From DATLYH01 sp035575035 (lineage in GTDB: Bacteria > Planctomycetota > Planctomycetia > Gemmatales > Gemmataceae), in NCBI GenBank assembly GCA_035575035.1, contig DATLYH010000166.1:1-29312 (forward strand): a stretch of DNA of 29,312 nucleotides, written 5' to 3'. The notes under the pieces were generated by a model. That model made no database searches. It saw nothing but the letters and a program-made list of their open reading frames with translations, and was not told the DNA's origin. Within the stretch, counting starts at the first letter, position 1; each line of letters starts with the position of its first letter. The translations under genes and the position numbers were made by a program. Of the stretch, positions 16,822-25,102 are shown piece by piece.

Positions 16822-18321
16822 ATGAAACGATGGATGCTTGCCCCAACCTTTCTCATCCTCGGCGCTTTGGGCGGCGGTTTGGTCTTCCAAGCGGGGCCGT
16901 TTCTTCAGGGACAGGCGACGGCCCCGCCGGCCATCCCCAAGGAACTGACCTCATACCGGGACGTGGTCAAGAAGGTCCTGCCCGCGGTGGTAAGCATCGA
17001 GAGCCGGAGTAAGCCGGCCGCCAGCTCGCGGCAGTCCCCGCCGCGCCGCCGGTCGCCGCTCGACGACCAGATTCCCGAGGAGTTCCGTCGCTTCTTCGAA
17101 GACTTTGGCCGCATTCCCTTCGAAATCCCCGACGAGGTGCCGTTCCGCGGCTTCGGCTCCGGCTTTGTGGTCGATCCCAAGGGAGTGGTCCTGACCAACT
17201 TCCATGTCGTGGACGGAGCGGATCAGGTTGAGATTCAGTTCGCCGACGGCCGGAAGTTCCTCTCCCGCGACATCAAGACCGACCCCAAGACCGACCTGGC
17301 CATCGTCCGCATCGACGCCCGGGGTCCGCTGCCCTACCTGGAGTTGGGCGATAGCGACCAGATGGAGATCGGCGACCGGGTGCTGGCGGTGGGGGCGCCG
17401 TTCGGGCTGACCGGCTCGGTGACGCACGGCATCATCAGCGGCAAGGGACGCAGCCTGCGCATGAACATGTACGAGGACTTCGTGCAGACCGATGCGGCGA
17501 TCAACCCGGGCAACAGCGGCGGCCCGCTGGTTAACCTGGAAGGCAAGGTGATCGGCATCAACTCGGCCATCAAGAGCCGCTCCGGCGGCTTCCAGGGAGT
17601 GGGGCTGGCCATTTCCAGCAACCTGGCCCGCAACATCATGACCCAGCTGCTCAAGGAAGGGGTGGTGCATCGAGGCTATCTGGGGGTGCAGATCAAGGAT
17701 CTGACCGACCGCGAGCTGGCGGCTCGGCTGGGGGTGGAGCGGGATGGCGGCGTATTGGTGACGACGGTCTTCGACGATTCGCCGGCAGCCAAGGCCGGTA
17801 TCCAGGAAGGCGACGTCATCATCGCCCTGGAAGGCAAGCCGATCAAGGAGAGCCGACAATTGCAGATGGCGGTAGCCGCCCTGCCGCTGGGCCGCTCCGT
17901 TGAGGTCACGGTAGTGCGCGACGGCAAGCCGCGCCGCCTCCAGGTGACCATCGAGGAGCAGCCGGCGCAGTTCGGCACCACCCGTGTGCCGCTGCCGCGC
18001 ACCCCACGGCGCGACACGAACACCATCAACCTGGATAAGATCGGTGCCGAGGCCACCGACCTGACACCCGAGTTGGCCGAGCAACTCGGCTACAAGTCGT
18101 CGGCCAAGGGGGCGCTGATCACCCGGGTCGAGGAGGACGGCCTGGCCGCCCTCGGCGGGCTGTCGCGCGGCATGCTGGTCACCAAGGTGGACCGGGTGCC
18201 GGTGACGTCGGCCGCCGAGCTGCGCGACGCCCTGGAGAAGAAGTCGCTGGAAGAGGGCGTTCTGCTCCAGGTCCAGTCGCCGCAGGGCGGCACCAGCTTT
18301 GTGCTGCTCAGGAAGTCGTGA
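16822..18321 (+). CDS. HtrA/DegP-type periplasmic serine protease with two PDZ domains
   Basis: A 499-residue trypsin-like protease of the Deg/HtrA family that degrades or refolds damaged envelope proteins. The ATG at 16822 (MKRWMLAPTF) is preferred over the GTG at 16810 because GGGAGG ends at 16810. A signal peptide/anchor covers residues 1-24, followed by a Pro/Arg-rich loop (60-85). The catalytic triad is complete: His128 (NFHVVDG), Asp158 (DPKTDLAIV) and Ser232 (NPGNSGGPL). PDZ1 starts near RGYLGVQI (about 280-370) and PDZ2 covers about 405-499, with the substrate loop ALGGLSRGMLVTKVD. The length and layout are standard. It is a single gene; no heat-shock operator such as CIRCE was seen in the leader. 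Confidence 0.93.
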   Translation: MKRWMLAPTFLILGALGGGLVFQAGPFLQGQATAPPAIPKELTSYRDVVKKVLPAVVSIESRSKPAASSRQSPPRRRSPLDDQIPEEFRRFFEDFGRIPFEIPDEVPFRGFGSGFVVDPKGVVLTNFHVVDGADQVEIQFADGRKFLSRDIKTDPKTDLAIVRIDARGPLPYLELGDSDQMEIGDRVLAVGAPFGLTGSVTHGIISGKGRSLRMNMYEDFVQTDAAINPGNSGGPLVNLEGKVIGINSAIKSRSGGFQGVGLAISSNLARNIMTQLLKEGVVHRGYLGVQIKDLTDRELAARLGVERDGGVLVTTVFDDSPAAKAGIQEGDVIIALEGKPIKESRQLQMAVAALPLGRSVEVTVVRDGKPRRLQVTIEEQPAQFGTTRVPLPRTPRRDTNTINLDKIGAEATDLTPELAEQLGYKSSAKGALITRVEEDGLAALGGLSRGMLVTKVDRVPVTSAAELRDALEKKSLEEGVLLQVQSPQGGTSFVLLRKS

Positions 18322-18338
18322 GCGATGGTCGTAGCGGC

Positions 18339-18373
18339 CGGCCAGCACGCGGTGGGGGACCGGCTGCTGGCCG
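18339..18373 (+). terminator. Hairpin after htrA
   Basis: CGGCCAGCA (18339-18347) pairs perfectly with TGCTGGCCG (18365-18373), starting 17 bases after the htrA stop. There is no T-run, so it may be a 3' stabiliser or a factor-dependent terminator. Confidence 0.4.
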
Positions 18374-18399
18374 CCGCCGCTTACGACGCCGCGGCCCAC

Positions 18400-19165
18400 C
18401 ATGTGACGGCCCGCTGCGGCGGCATCCGCTCCTGGGTGATCCCGCGGCACCGGCCGCCCGGGGCCCCAGACGCGCTAGCGCCCAGTGGACCAGGAACTCG
18501 ATCGTGTGCAGCCCGTTGAGCGACTCCTGGCGCGCCAGCGTGTAGACCTTGCCCTCGGGGGGTCATCCCGTCCATCACCGACAGGTGGTCCCGCGTCTGC
18601 ACCTCGCGGATGACCGGCGTCTGCGCCTCGGGCGCGTAGGTCCTGACCAGCCCCGGCAGCAGGTAGAACCCCGACTCGTCCTCGAGGACCAGCACCCGGC
18701 GCTCGCGCCGTGCCCGCCGGAGCAGTTCAGGCCAGGCCTCGGTGCGCCAGCGCTGGATGGCCCGCCGGATCGGCATTGGCGGCGTCCAGCCCAGTTCCTG
18801 GAGCAACCGGCCGACGTGGCCCTTGGGGTAGCGGACGCCGAACGCTTCCTCGATGACCAAGGCGATGCGGGTGCAAGTCCAGACCTGGCCGCGAAAGCCG
18901 TAAGCCTCCGGGCCGTGCCCGAGGAATTCCAGGATCAGGCGCTTCTGCTCCGCCGTCAGCCGGGGGCGCGGCCGGGGGCAGGATGGGAGCGAAGGGCATC
19001 GGGGCCATCCCGGTCAGCAGCAGCCAGCCACTGGCTAACGGCGGCTGGGGAGACGCCCAGGGCCGCGGCAATTGCCCGCTGAGACCAGCCTTCTTGCTTC
19101 AACCTCAGCGCCCGCATCCGACGCCACTCCTTCCAGTCCCGGAATGCCGAGAGGGGAGGGTCCAT
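18400..19165 (-). pseudogene. Decayed IS630-family transposase
   Basis: The transposase reads through three frames. From the ATG at 19165 comes the helix-turn-helix part (WKEWRRMRALRLKQEGWSQ, AIAAALGVSPAAVSQWL). An indel in the GC run around 18960-18985 shifts to RLTAEQKRLILEFL, GHVGRLLQELGWTPP and the catalytic start VLVLEDESGFYLLPG. A second shift at the six-G run 18557-18562 moves to EGKVYTLARQESLNGL and HTIEFLVHWALARLG. After about 18460 similarity fades, and the expected YAPDLNP/E segment of the DDE domain is missing, so the element is truncated as well as frameshifted. IS630 elements insert at TA. The right end may lie near 19175-19215; no matching left end was found. Some IS630 members use programmed frameshifting, but two shifts plus truncation argue for decay. 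Confidence 0.8.
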
Positions 19166-19189
19166 ACCTCGTTCTATGGCCCGGAAAAG

Positions 19190-19536
19190 TTAAGCGCTTT
19201 GCGCAGCGATCAGTAAAGAAGGAATTGGGTCTTGGGCGGTTGCTTGATGAAGAGAAGAAAAGATTGACTGCTCTCCCCCCAAGCAAACAGTGGCGTCCTC
19301 AAGCAACGAGCAGGAGGTTCCGGTATTATAGCGCCGTTGGCTGCAACTGCAATTCGTTCACGCGTGAGGCATTAGATGAATACCTTGGTTACAGGTGGGC
19401 ACGTACTACTTTATCCTCGACATCCTATGCTCAACTTATAATTGAGTGGGACTCGGCTGTGAAGCGAGGGAAAGATGGCCGTCCAATAGAAGATGTGCCT
19501 GAAGAGATCAAGAGGTTGTCCATGTGGCCGTTTTGA
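19190..19536 (+). pseudogene. 5'-truncated gene fragment with NCNSF motif
   Basis: The open frame runs back into the IS630 remnant at 19072, but protein-like sequence begins only near 19190 (KVKRFAQRSVKKELGLGRLL) and there is no credible in-frame start, so the 5' part was probably lost when the IS inserted. The surviving ~115 residues contain YYSAVGCNCNSFTREALDEY and end EEIKRLSMWPF at 19536. The cysteine-containing NCNSF-x8-LG pattern recalls the C-terminal cysteine-peptidase-like modules of some polymorphic (Rhs-type) toxins, but this is only a resemblance. The DNA is clearly richer in A and T than its surroundings, suggesting transfer. A small membrane protein follows closely. Confidence 0.5.
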
Positions 19537-19601
19537 ACTGCCGAAGGCTTTTACTCTGCACTCAGGCGAGGATCGCGAAGCCTCAAGAGTGTGATGCAGA
19601 G

Positions 19602-19982
19602 ATGCGCTGTGAGCTTTGTGGGCAACGGCTTATGCGGAGGTTTATGTACATTGTCGTTGGGGCAACCATCCTGATGGCCCTTGCTGGCGGAATCTGGTTC
19701 GCATTCCAGTCCATCAGGATTTCGTTCATTTACAGCCTAAAGGCCGAATTTACAGCCATGCCCGCCGATGACCGAGAGTTGGAAAACTGGCTAAGGGGGT
19801 ATCCCGGGGTAGTGCCCCATACGGTGTGGATATTAAGGGAGGGTAATAGTCTTAGGGTGACGTTCATCCAGGTCCGCGATGTGATGGGGCAGCCTCCATT
19901 TCCTGAACTGAACGAGCAATGCGAGAGCCTTGGGTATGTCGGCCCTGATGGAAGATTCCGAGACTATCGGCCGCCGGATTAA
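19602..19982 (+). CDS. Small membrane protein, unknown function
   Basis: A 126-residue protein if started at ATG 19602; ATG 19632 (MRRFMYIVVGATILMAL) and a GTG at 19524 overlapping the previous fragment are alternatives, none with a strong ribosome-binding site. One membrane helix spans the first third (YIVVGATILMALAGGIWFAF). The rest is a soluble domain containing DDRELENWLRGYPGVVPHTV, VTFIQVRDVMGQPPFPEL and LGYVGPDGRFRDY. I do not recognise the family by name; the LENWLR-PGV and LGY motifs look conserved-protein-like. It sits 65 bases after the NCNSF fragment in the same AT-richer island, so an immunity-like or accessory role is conceivable but unproven. Confidence 0.6.
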   Translation: MRCELCGQRLMRRFMYIVVGATILMALAGGIWFAFQSIRISFIYSLKAEFTAMPADDRELENWLRGYPGVVPHTVWILREGNSLRVTFIQVRDVMGQPPFPELNEQCESLGYVGPDGRFRDYRPPD

Positions 19983-20127
19983 TTGTTCAAAAACTGGGAA
20001 AGCCGAAAAGACGCGGACAGAAGGAGACTGTACTTTCTGTGAAAAAGCTAACGTCACGCGACCTTGCGGAGCAGGCAGCAGGCGAGCCAGTGCAATGTCC
20101 GTGCCTGGCTGCTGCCGCTAGTAGCCG

Positions 20128-20647
20128 TTCGACCTGGCCAAGCGTGCCCGGCAGCAGCGGGGCTGGCGGCCGCTGGGGGCGGGCAGTACGGCAAGCGCGT
20201 GGTCCAGACCATCAAGACCTTCCTGGCAACGTGGCGACCCGCCGGTGGTGCGATCCAGGGGGTGATTGTGCGTGAGATGACGGGCTGACGCGCCTACGTC
20301 GGCACGGCCACGAGCGTGAGCGCCGCCGAGGTCGTGGCGGTGATGGCGGCTCGCACGGCCCTCGAACCGACCTTCAAGGAGGTCAAGGGGGTTGGGGGAG
20401 CGGGTCAGCCGCAGGGGGGCATGTCTAGGCCCACCGGGGGCCCTGGCGGTCAACCTGATTTGCTCCAGCGGTCGTGAGGACCTGGGCGTGGCAGCGCAGC
20501 GCGGAGGGGCTGGTGGCACGGCCGGTGTGGGACGAAGAGGAGCGTCGGCCCTCGCATGCGGACAAGCGCCGGGCGTGGCCACGGGAAATCCGCCGCGAAG
20601 CAATCCGTGTGGCTGTGCGGGAGCGGCCGGAGTGGCAGGAGTTTTAA
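20128..20647 (+). pseudogene. Decayed DDE transposase C-terminus
   Basis: Three reading frames together give a transposase tail. FDLAKRARQQRGWRPL starts at 20128. The frame then shifts to GQYGKRVVQTIKTFLATWRP with VREMTG, an in-frame TGA at 20286-20288, then RAYVGTATSVSAAEVVAV and ARTALEPTFKEVKGVGGAG. A further shift near 20410-20430 leads to VRTWAWQRSAEGLV, WDEEERRPSHADKRRAW and RPEWQEF before TAA at 20645-20647. The ALEPTFKEVK and RRPSHADKR blocks match a transposase type I know from planctomycete genomes; the precise IS family is uncertain. The stop plus at least two frameshifts make it non-functional. Confidence 0.65.
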
Positions 20648-20742
20648 CCCTTCGCTCCCCGCCTGCTCGATTGAGCTGCCTGAGTGTTAGAAGTTCGCGG
20701 AAAGTACAGTGTGAAACAGAGCCCCGAGAGGATGATATGCTT

Positions 20743-21909
20743 TTAGTGGGTTCCGTGCCGGCTCACGGCGATCAATCCCGCCAGGAAGTGGACGGTGTCG
20801 CCCTGCTCGCGGGCCACCTCCGCCAGCGTGCCGTAGTCGCCGGCTAGCCGGCATAGCTCCGCGATGCCCGGACACGACAGCCGGCGGCTGTCCACCTTCG
20901 TCAAGAAACGGCGGGCCACTGCCAACGCCTCGGCCGGCCGATCCAAGCGCAGCAAGAGGTTCACCAGCACCTCGGCCGGGTAGGTGCCCACGGTCTCCGG
21001 GTCCGCCTCTTCCGCCTGTCTCCGGAAATAGGCCAATGCCTCCTCCACGTTCTCGCCGGCCAGGGCGTCGAGGTAAAGACCGTAGGCGCGGTACTGGTCC
21101 TCGAACGGCGGGTCGCCGGGGTAGCGGAGGCGCGCGGGCAGGCGCTGGCCATACTGGCACAGCTCGCGGGCCAGGTTCAGCTCCTCGCCCGGCTCCAGTT
21201 GAATGCTCATCTGCACCACCGCGCTGAGGTGCGAGATGTCAATGTGGGCGTACTCATCTGCAAAGAGCCAGTCGCGCTCCGCCAACAGCTCGCGGACCGA
21301 TCCAGTCGGAGCCGGCCCGCCCGTCCGATGGGCGATGTCGGCCGCCAGCCGCTCGCGCAGCTCCTGGTACAGCGCCCGGACCAGCCGCTGGACACAGTAG
21401 CGCCGCACGTCCGCCGAGTGGGGCAGCTCCACGCTGCCAAGAGTGGTAATGGCATTGCAGATGCCATTGCGCTCCAGGATCCAGTCGAACCCCTTGCGCG
21501 GATGGACCCCTTCGTAGAAAGCGATGTGTACCAGTGTTTGCACGTCGTCGTCGTCGCGGGGCTGATACCGCTCCAGGGCGGCCGCAACCGGCTCCGGCTC
21601 GCCGAGCATGCGGAAGTAGGCCCAGGCCTGGGGAATGTCGCCTGCTTCGAGGTAGAGCCGGCCGACGAGCCGGCCAGCCTCGCGGATAGCCTGTTCATAT
21701 GGGGCGTGGGCGGACTCGGGCAGGTCCTGGGCTGGCCCGGTCGGCAACGGCGAAACGCCCAGTTCGTACCGCTTCTTCATCAACAGAGCGTAGAACAGGC
21801 TGCCGTAATCCTTCTGCTCGCGCAGACGGGTACAGAGGCGGTCGATGGCGGCGGCCGGCCCTTCCGTGGCCACGGTACGCTCGAGCTCGTCAAAGACTTG
21901 CGGGTCCAT
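20743..21909 (-). CDS. Uncharacterised helical (TPR-like) protein
   Basis: A 388-residue soluble protein beginning MDPQVFDELERTVATEGPAA, with no signal peptide or membrane segment. Helical pairs such as EAGRLVGRLYLEAGDIPQAWAY, NVEEALAYFRRQAEEADPET and RLDRPAEALAVARRFL look like TPR units, mainly in the first third and the last third; the middle contains HIAFYEGVHPRKGFDWILE and CNAITTL. I do not recognise a named family. It is transcribed after the small 22014-22442 gene (104-base gap) and may share its transcript. It lies directly beside the transposase scar but has the host-like GC-rich codon use. Confidence 0.8.
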   Translation of the reverse strand: MDPQVFDELERTVATEGPAAAIDRLCTRLREQKDYGSLFYALLMKKRYELGVSPLPTGPAQDLPESAHAPYEQAIREAGRLVGRLYLEAGDIPQAWAYFRMLGEPEPVAAALERYQPRDDDDVQTLVHIAFYEGVHPRKGFDWILERNGICNAITTLGSVELPHSADVRRYCVQRLVRALYQELRERLAADIAHRTGGPAPTGSVRELLAERDWLFADEYAHIDISHLSAVVQMSIQLEPGEELNLARELCQYGQRLPARLRYPGDPPFEDQYRAYGLYLDALAGENVEEALAYFRRQAEEADPETVGTYPAEVLVNLLLRLDRPAEALAVARRFLTKVDSRRLSCPGIAELCRLAGDYGTLAEVAREQGDTVHFLAGLIAVSRHGTH

Positions 21910-22013
21910 GGGATCACTTTCTGCGCTGGGGTTTCGGGACGGCCCGGTGGGGCGGGTTGGCGGCCAAGACTATCGTACCGGCACAAAAGGAGGCCGGCGA
22001 GGGCGGGAAAGGG

Positions 22014-22442
22014 TCAGTCGTCCTCGAGGGTGATCGACGCACAGATGGCGCGCAGGACGGGCTCAGCCGTCTCCAATTCGAGATCGCTCGTCTGGCACAA
22101 GAGCAGGACCGTGCCGCGCGAGGTGTAAAAGCTGCGCGTCCAGCAGGTGTTGGTCAGGTCGAGACTGAAGAAGCGGATGTCATGACCGACAGCGGGCTGG
22201 CCGGCCACCAGCTCGACGCGGTCGTCGGCTTCCAGGTCGGGGTATTCCTCGCGCAGGGCCTCCAGCGTGGTGTCGGCCAACTGTTCGGTGCTGGGCAGGT
22301 CCTCGCGCAGGCAGAGCATCAGGAAGGCGGTACCCGGACTTTGCACCGAGACCGTCCAGCCTTCCTCGTTATCTTCGCGCTCCAGGCGCCAGTTCTCGGG
22401 GTAGCGAAATCGAATGCCCCCGTCCTGGAAAAGTGCCGCCAT
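22014..22442 (-). CDS. Small PsbP/DcrB-like protein of unknown function
   Basis: A 142-residue protein from the ATG at 22442, preceded by a G-rich ribosome-binding stretch. An open extension to 22811 would overlap the neighbouring gene and is not used. The sequence GGIRFRYPENWRLEREDNEE and TVSVQSPGTAFLMLCL resembles the beta-sheet start of PsbP-like/DUF1795-type domains, which begin with a phrase like F.YP.GW and continue with strands. No signal peptide is visible, so it is probably cytoplasmic. Function is unknown; the PsbP-like label is by general similarity only. Confidence 0.72.
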   Translation of the reverse strand: MAALFQDGGIRFRYPENWRLEREDNEEGWTVSVQSPGTAFLMLCLREDLPSTEQLADTTLEALREEYPDLEADDRVELVAGQPAVGHDIRFFSLDLTNTCWTRSFYTSRGTVLLLCQTSDLELETAEPVLRAICASITLEDD

Positions 22443-22755
22443 GGTCCACCCCCCCTGGTTGGGAGAAGGATGTGGTTCACTCCCCTCATTGTACCCGCGG
22501 CCAGCGATCAGGTACAGGACCTCGGCGATATTGGCTTGGCCCAGGCTCCGGGTGGTCGGCTTGGTTGTAATCAGCTGGCGAACTGGTTGGCAACGTAACA
22601 TGGGTGAAGGGAGGAGTCCAGCGAGTTGGTAGCGGGAGGCGGTGGGTGAGAGAGGGAACTGTGGGATTGATGGCCTTTGCCGCTGGCACTCTGCTCCGTG
22701 TCGCGCGCTAAACCGCAGCAGCACGCAAGACCATCCCGAACGATTCCGAATAGAA
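22443..22755. other. Gene-free 313-base stretch
   Basis: It separates the 142-residue gene from the upstream FHA/kinase cluster. I see no gene, repeat or clear terminator here. It presumably holds the end of the kinase-cluster transcript and the promoter of the 22442 gene, but no convincing promoter boxes were found. Confidence 0.5.
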
Positions 22756-23460
22756 TCACGCGACGAGCAGCAACCCCGCCACCACGGCAGCGACCAGGCC
22801 CACGGCCGCAAGGCGCAGCCAGCCGGTGTAGTAACCCTTGGTCGCCTCCTCCAAGCGGAAATAGCCGGCCACCGCCACCAGGACCGCCACTACCCCGGCC
22901 AGCACCTTGGCCAGGAAGACCTGGCGCTGCTGCGAAAGGACCTGCCGCTGCTGCTGGCGGTATTCACAGTCCATCTTTTGAATCGTGTTGTAGTCGCCGG
23001 GATCGAGTGTCACCTTCAGGTGTACCTTGCGCATCCGTCCCAGGGGTGCGTTCAGGTCCTGGAAGTCCTTCTCTTCCTCCAATACCTGGTGGCCGCTGTG
23101 GTGAATCGGGCGCAGCGCCCGCGCCTCGCCACGCGGGCCGGCCTCGGGCTGCGGCACCTCCTCGGGGGTCAGGTCGGCCAGCAGGTGCGCGCGGATGAAA
23201 TCAACCGGCGGCATCCACTCCAGGCGCTGGTCCTTGGTGCGCAGGTAAGCCACGACCTCGGCCCGGGCCTGCTCCAGAGCGGAGTCGATTGCCTCCTCCC
23301 GCGATTTCATCCACTTTCCTTCCACCACCCAGCTGGGGGCGTTCGCTGCGGGGGGACCGGCTTGCGCGCGGGCAGCGGGGCGGGGGGAGGAGGAGTGGGC
23401 GTGGATTCCGATCGCGAGCACCACGAAGAACATCAGGCTTACCCACAACGACGGGCGCAT
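22756..23460 (-). CDS. Secreted protein with C-terminal membrane hairpin
   Basis: A 234-residue protein with GGGAGGAG upstream of the ATG at 23460. The N-terminal signal (MRPSLWVSLMFFVVLAIGIHA) leads to an exported region of ~150 residues containing WVVEGKWMKSREEAIDSALE and KVHLKVTLDPGDY, and a Gln-rich stretch (YRQQQRQVLSQQRQV). Two hydrophobic helices close the protein (FLAKVLAGVVAVLVAVAGYF and AAVGLVAAVVAGLLLVA). The EEAIDSALEQARAEV segment recalls the LPP20/DUF-type fold in which a helix follows a WV-x-GKW strand, but this is only a resemblance. It follows the kinase gene by 22 bases and is probably co-transcribed, so it may be a substrate, sensor or envelope partner of the kinase. Confidence 0.78.
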   Translation of the reverse strand: MRPSLWVSLMFFVVLAIGIHAHSSSPRPAARAQAGPPAANAPSWVVEGKWMKSREEAIDSALEQARAEVVAYLRTKDQRLEWMPPVDFIRAHLLADLTPEEVPQPEAGPRGEARALRPIHHSGHQVLEEEKDFQDLNAPLGRMRKVHLKVTLDPGDYNTIQKMDCEYRQQQRQVLSQQRQVFLAKVLAGVVAVLVAVAGYFRLEEATKGYYTGWLRLAAVGLVAAVVAGLLLVA

Positions 23461-23482
23461 GGCAGCTCCTCCCTGGAACCTC

Positions 23483-24991
23483 TCAGGCGTAGCGCAGTCG
23501 CAGCCGGCGGCTCGCCACCGGCGGCGGTTGCTCCCACGGGCTAACCAGCTGAACGATGGCCGACGTCATTATCAGCGCCACCGCCCCGCGCCAGAGCTGC
23601 GGCCAAAGCAGCAGCAAGATCAGCGCCCAGAAGCCCGCTGCCAGAATCGGGGCAAAACTGAAGCGGTGCGACCGCCGCCGGTCGGTCAGCTTCCACCAGC
23701 GCAGGACAAAGAATGCCAGCGCGAAGTAGCTCACGTAGCCAGCCACCTCGCTAAGGCTGTCGCCGCGCGGCATCCAGCTGGGCCAGGCCGCCCGCCCCGG
23801 CTCGCCAGCCATTGCCTGCGGCGTCCAGCCGTCCAGCCACAGCGCCCCTAGTCCGACGGCGCCCCCCAATACCATCATCACGATCCGTCGGCCCCAGGAG
23901 TCGCCGCGCTGCGTTGCCCAGAGTTTGCCCGGCACCAGCACCACCCACGAGGCCGCCACCGTCAGGAAGAAAATGGTCCCCGCCTCCTGGAGATTCTTCG
24001 TCTGTCCCAGGGCGGCCCACAGCACCGTCGCCACCAGGGCGAAGAGCGTGGTCAGGGCCATCGAGCCGCACAACTCGACCAGCAGGGTCCGCCACGAGAC
24101 TACCGGCAGTACGGTCAGAACCGGCTCGGGGGGCCGCGGTACGGCCCGCGGCGCGGGCTGCGGCGGGGGTGGCGCGGCCGGGGCACGACGGACCGGCTCC
24201 ACCTGGCCGACCCGCTCCACGGCCCGGGCCATCTCGGCCATGCTGGCGTAGCGGTGGGCCGGGTTCTTCGCCAGTGCCTTGCCGACAATCGCCACGAACG
24301 CAGCCGGCAGCCGGCTCAGGTCGGGCGGCGTGGTCAGGTGCTTCATCAGGATCTCGCCGGCGCTCTCCCCCTCGAACGGCACCCGCCCGGTCAGCATCTC
24401 GTAAAGGATGATGCCCGCCGCATAGATGTCGATCTGCTTGTTGTAATTGCCGGTCGAAATCTCTGGAGCCATGTAGTGGACGGTGCCGACGCTTTGCGTC
24501 TGGGCCGTCCGCTGACTGCCGCTGATGAACTTGCTCAGCCCATAATCACCGACCTTGATGATGCCGTTCTCCAGGAAGATATTCCCCGGCTTCAGGTCGC
24601 GGTGGACGATGCCGTGATCATGGAGATAGCTGACCGCCTGGGCCAGCGCCAAAAACCATTGTTGGGCCAACTCCGGCGGCAACCCGTTGGGGTGGCGGCT
24701 AAGCACCACGCTGAGCGGTTCGCCCGAGATGTACTCCATTACGACCCAGTGGTCGCCCTGGGAGTCGGTCTTGAGGTCATAGAGGTTAACCAGGTTGGGG
24801 TGCTTCAGGTTCAGGCACTGGGCGACGCCGCGCAACTCGACCTCCAGGTTGCCGCGCACCAGTTTCAGGGCCACCTCCTTGCCGCCATCACTGACTGCGT
24901 AGTAAACCTCGCCGAACCCTCCCCGGCCCACCCCGCGTTTCAGGGTGTAGCCGTCGAGCGGCCGCTGACCCGAGCTGTAGGTGAACTTCAT
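23483..24991 (-). CDS. Ser/Thr protein kinase with C-terminal membrane segments
   Basis: A 502-residue Hanks-type kinase. The ATG at 24991 is used, because the extension to 25102 translates the heptamer repeat. Kinase domain about 15-265: GRGGFGEVY (22-30), Lys43 in VALKL, HRDLKPGN (130-137) and GTVHYMAPE (169-177). The DFG triplet is DYG (149-151), a conservative change. A Pro/Ala-rich linker follows, then about five hydrophobic segments over the last ~190 residues (LCGSMALTTLFALVATVLWA, GTIFFLTVAASWVVLVPG and others), so the kinase is fixed to the membrane by a C-terminal polytopic domain rather than a single helix. It lies between the FHA gene and the secreted membrane protein in one operon; the FHA protein is the obvious candidate reader of its phosphothreonines. 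Confidence 0.92.
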   Translation of the reverse strand: MKFTYSSGQRPLDGYTLKRGVGRGGFGEVYYAVSDGGKEVALKLVRGNLEVELRGVAQCLNLKHPNLVNLYDLKTDSQGDHWVVMEYISGEPLSVVLSRHPNGLPPELAQQWFLALAQAVSYLHDHGIVHRDLKPGNIFLENGIIKVGDYGLSKFISGSQRTAQTQSVGTVHYMAPEISTGNYNKQIDIYAAGIILYEMLTGRVPFEGESAGEILMKHLTTPPDLSRLPAAFVAIVGKALAKNPAHRYASMAEMARAVERVGQVEPVRRAPAAPPPPQPAPRAVPRPPEPVLTVLPVVSWRTLLVELCGSMALTTLFALVATVLWAALGQTKNLQEAGTIFFLTVAASWVVLVPGKLWATQRGDSWGRRIVMMVLGGAVGLGALWLDGWTPQAMAGEPGRAAWPSWMPRGDSLSEVAGYVSYFALAFFVLRWWKLTDRRRSHRFSFAPILAAGFWALILLLLWPQLWRGAVALIMTSAIVQLVSPWEQPPPVASRRLRLRYA

Positions 24992-25009
24992 GGCACCACC
25001 CCCAGGAGG

Positions 25010-25102
25010 ATTGCAGATTCTAGATTGCAGATTGCAGATTTGACATCGGAGACTGGCCTTCTTCAAATCTGCAATCTCAAATCTGCAATCCGAAATCTGC
25101 AA
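25010..25102. repeat. Degenerate inverted repeat of heptamers
   Basis: The left arm 25010-25042 has ATTGCAG units (one altered to ATTCTAG). The right arm 25063-25102 has AATCTGC-type units in reverse. The 20-base centre separates them. In the minus-strand transcript it begins directly after the TAG stop of the FHA gene (25103-25105) and ends 18 bases before the kinase start codon. The heptamer differs from that at 6472-6622 by one base (ATTGCAG versus ATTGCGG), but the placement is the same. Confidence 0.88.

Noticed and set aside
16951..18450. A 499-codon minus-strand frame over htrA
   Set aside because: Antisense to a protease with an intact catalytic triad and PDZ domains; no recognisable features.
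25010..25102. Coding sequence extending the kinase N-terminus (MQISDCRFEIADL...)
   Set aside because: It is translation of the heptamer repeat; the kinase domain starts properly at 24991.
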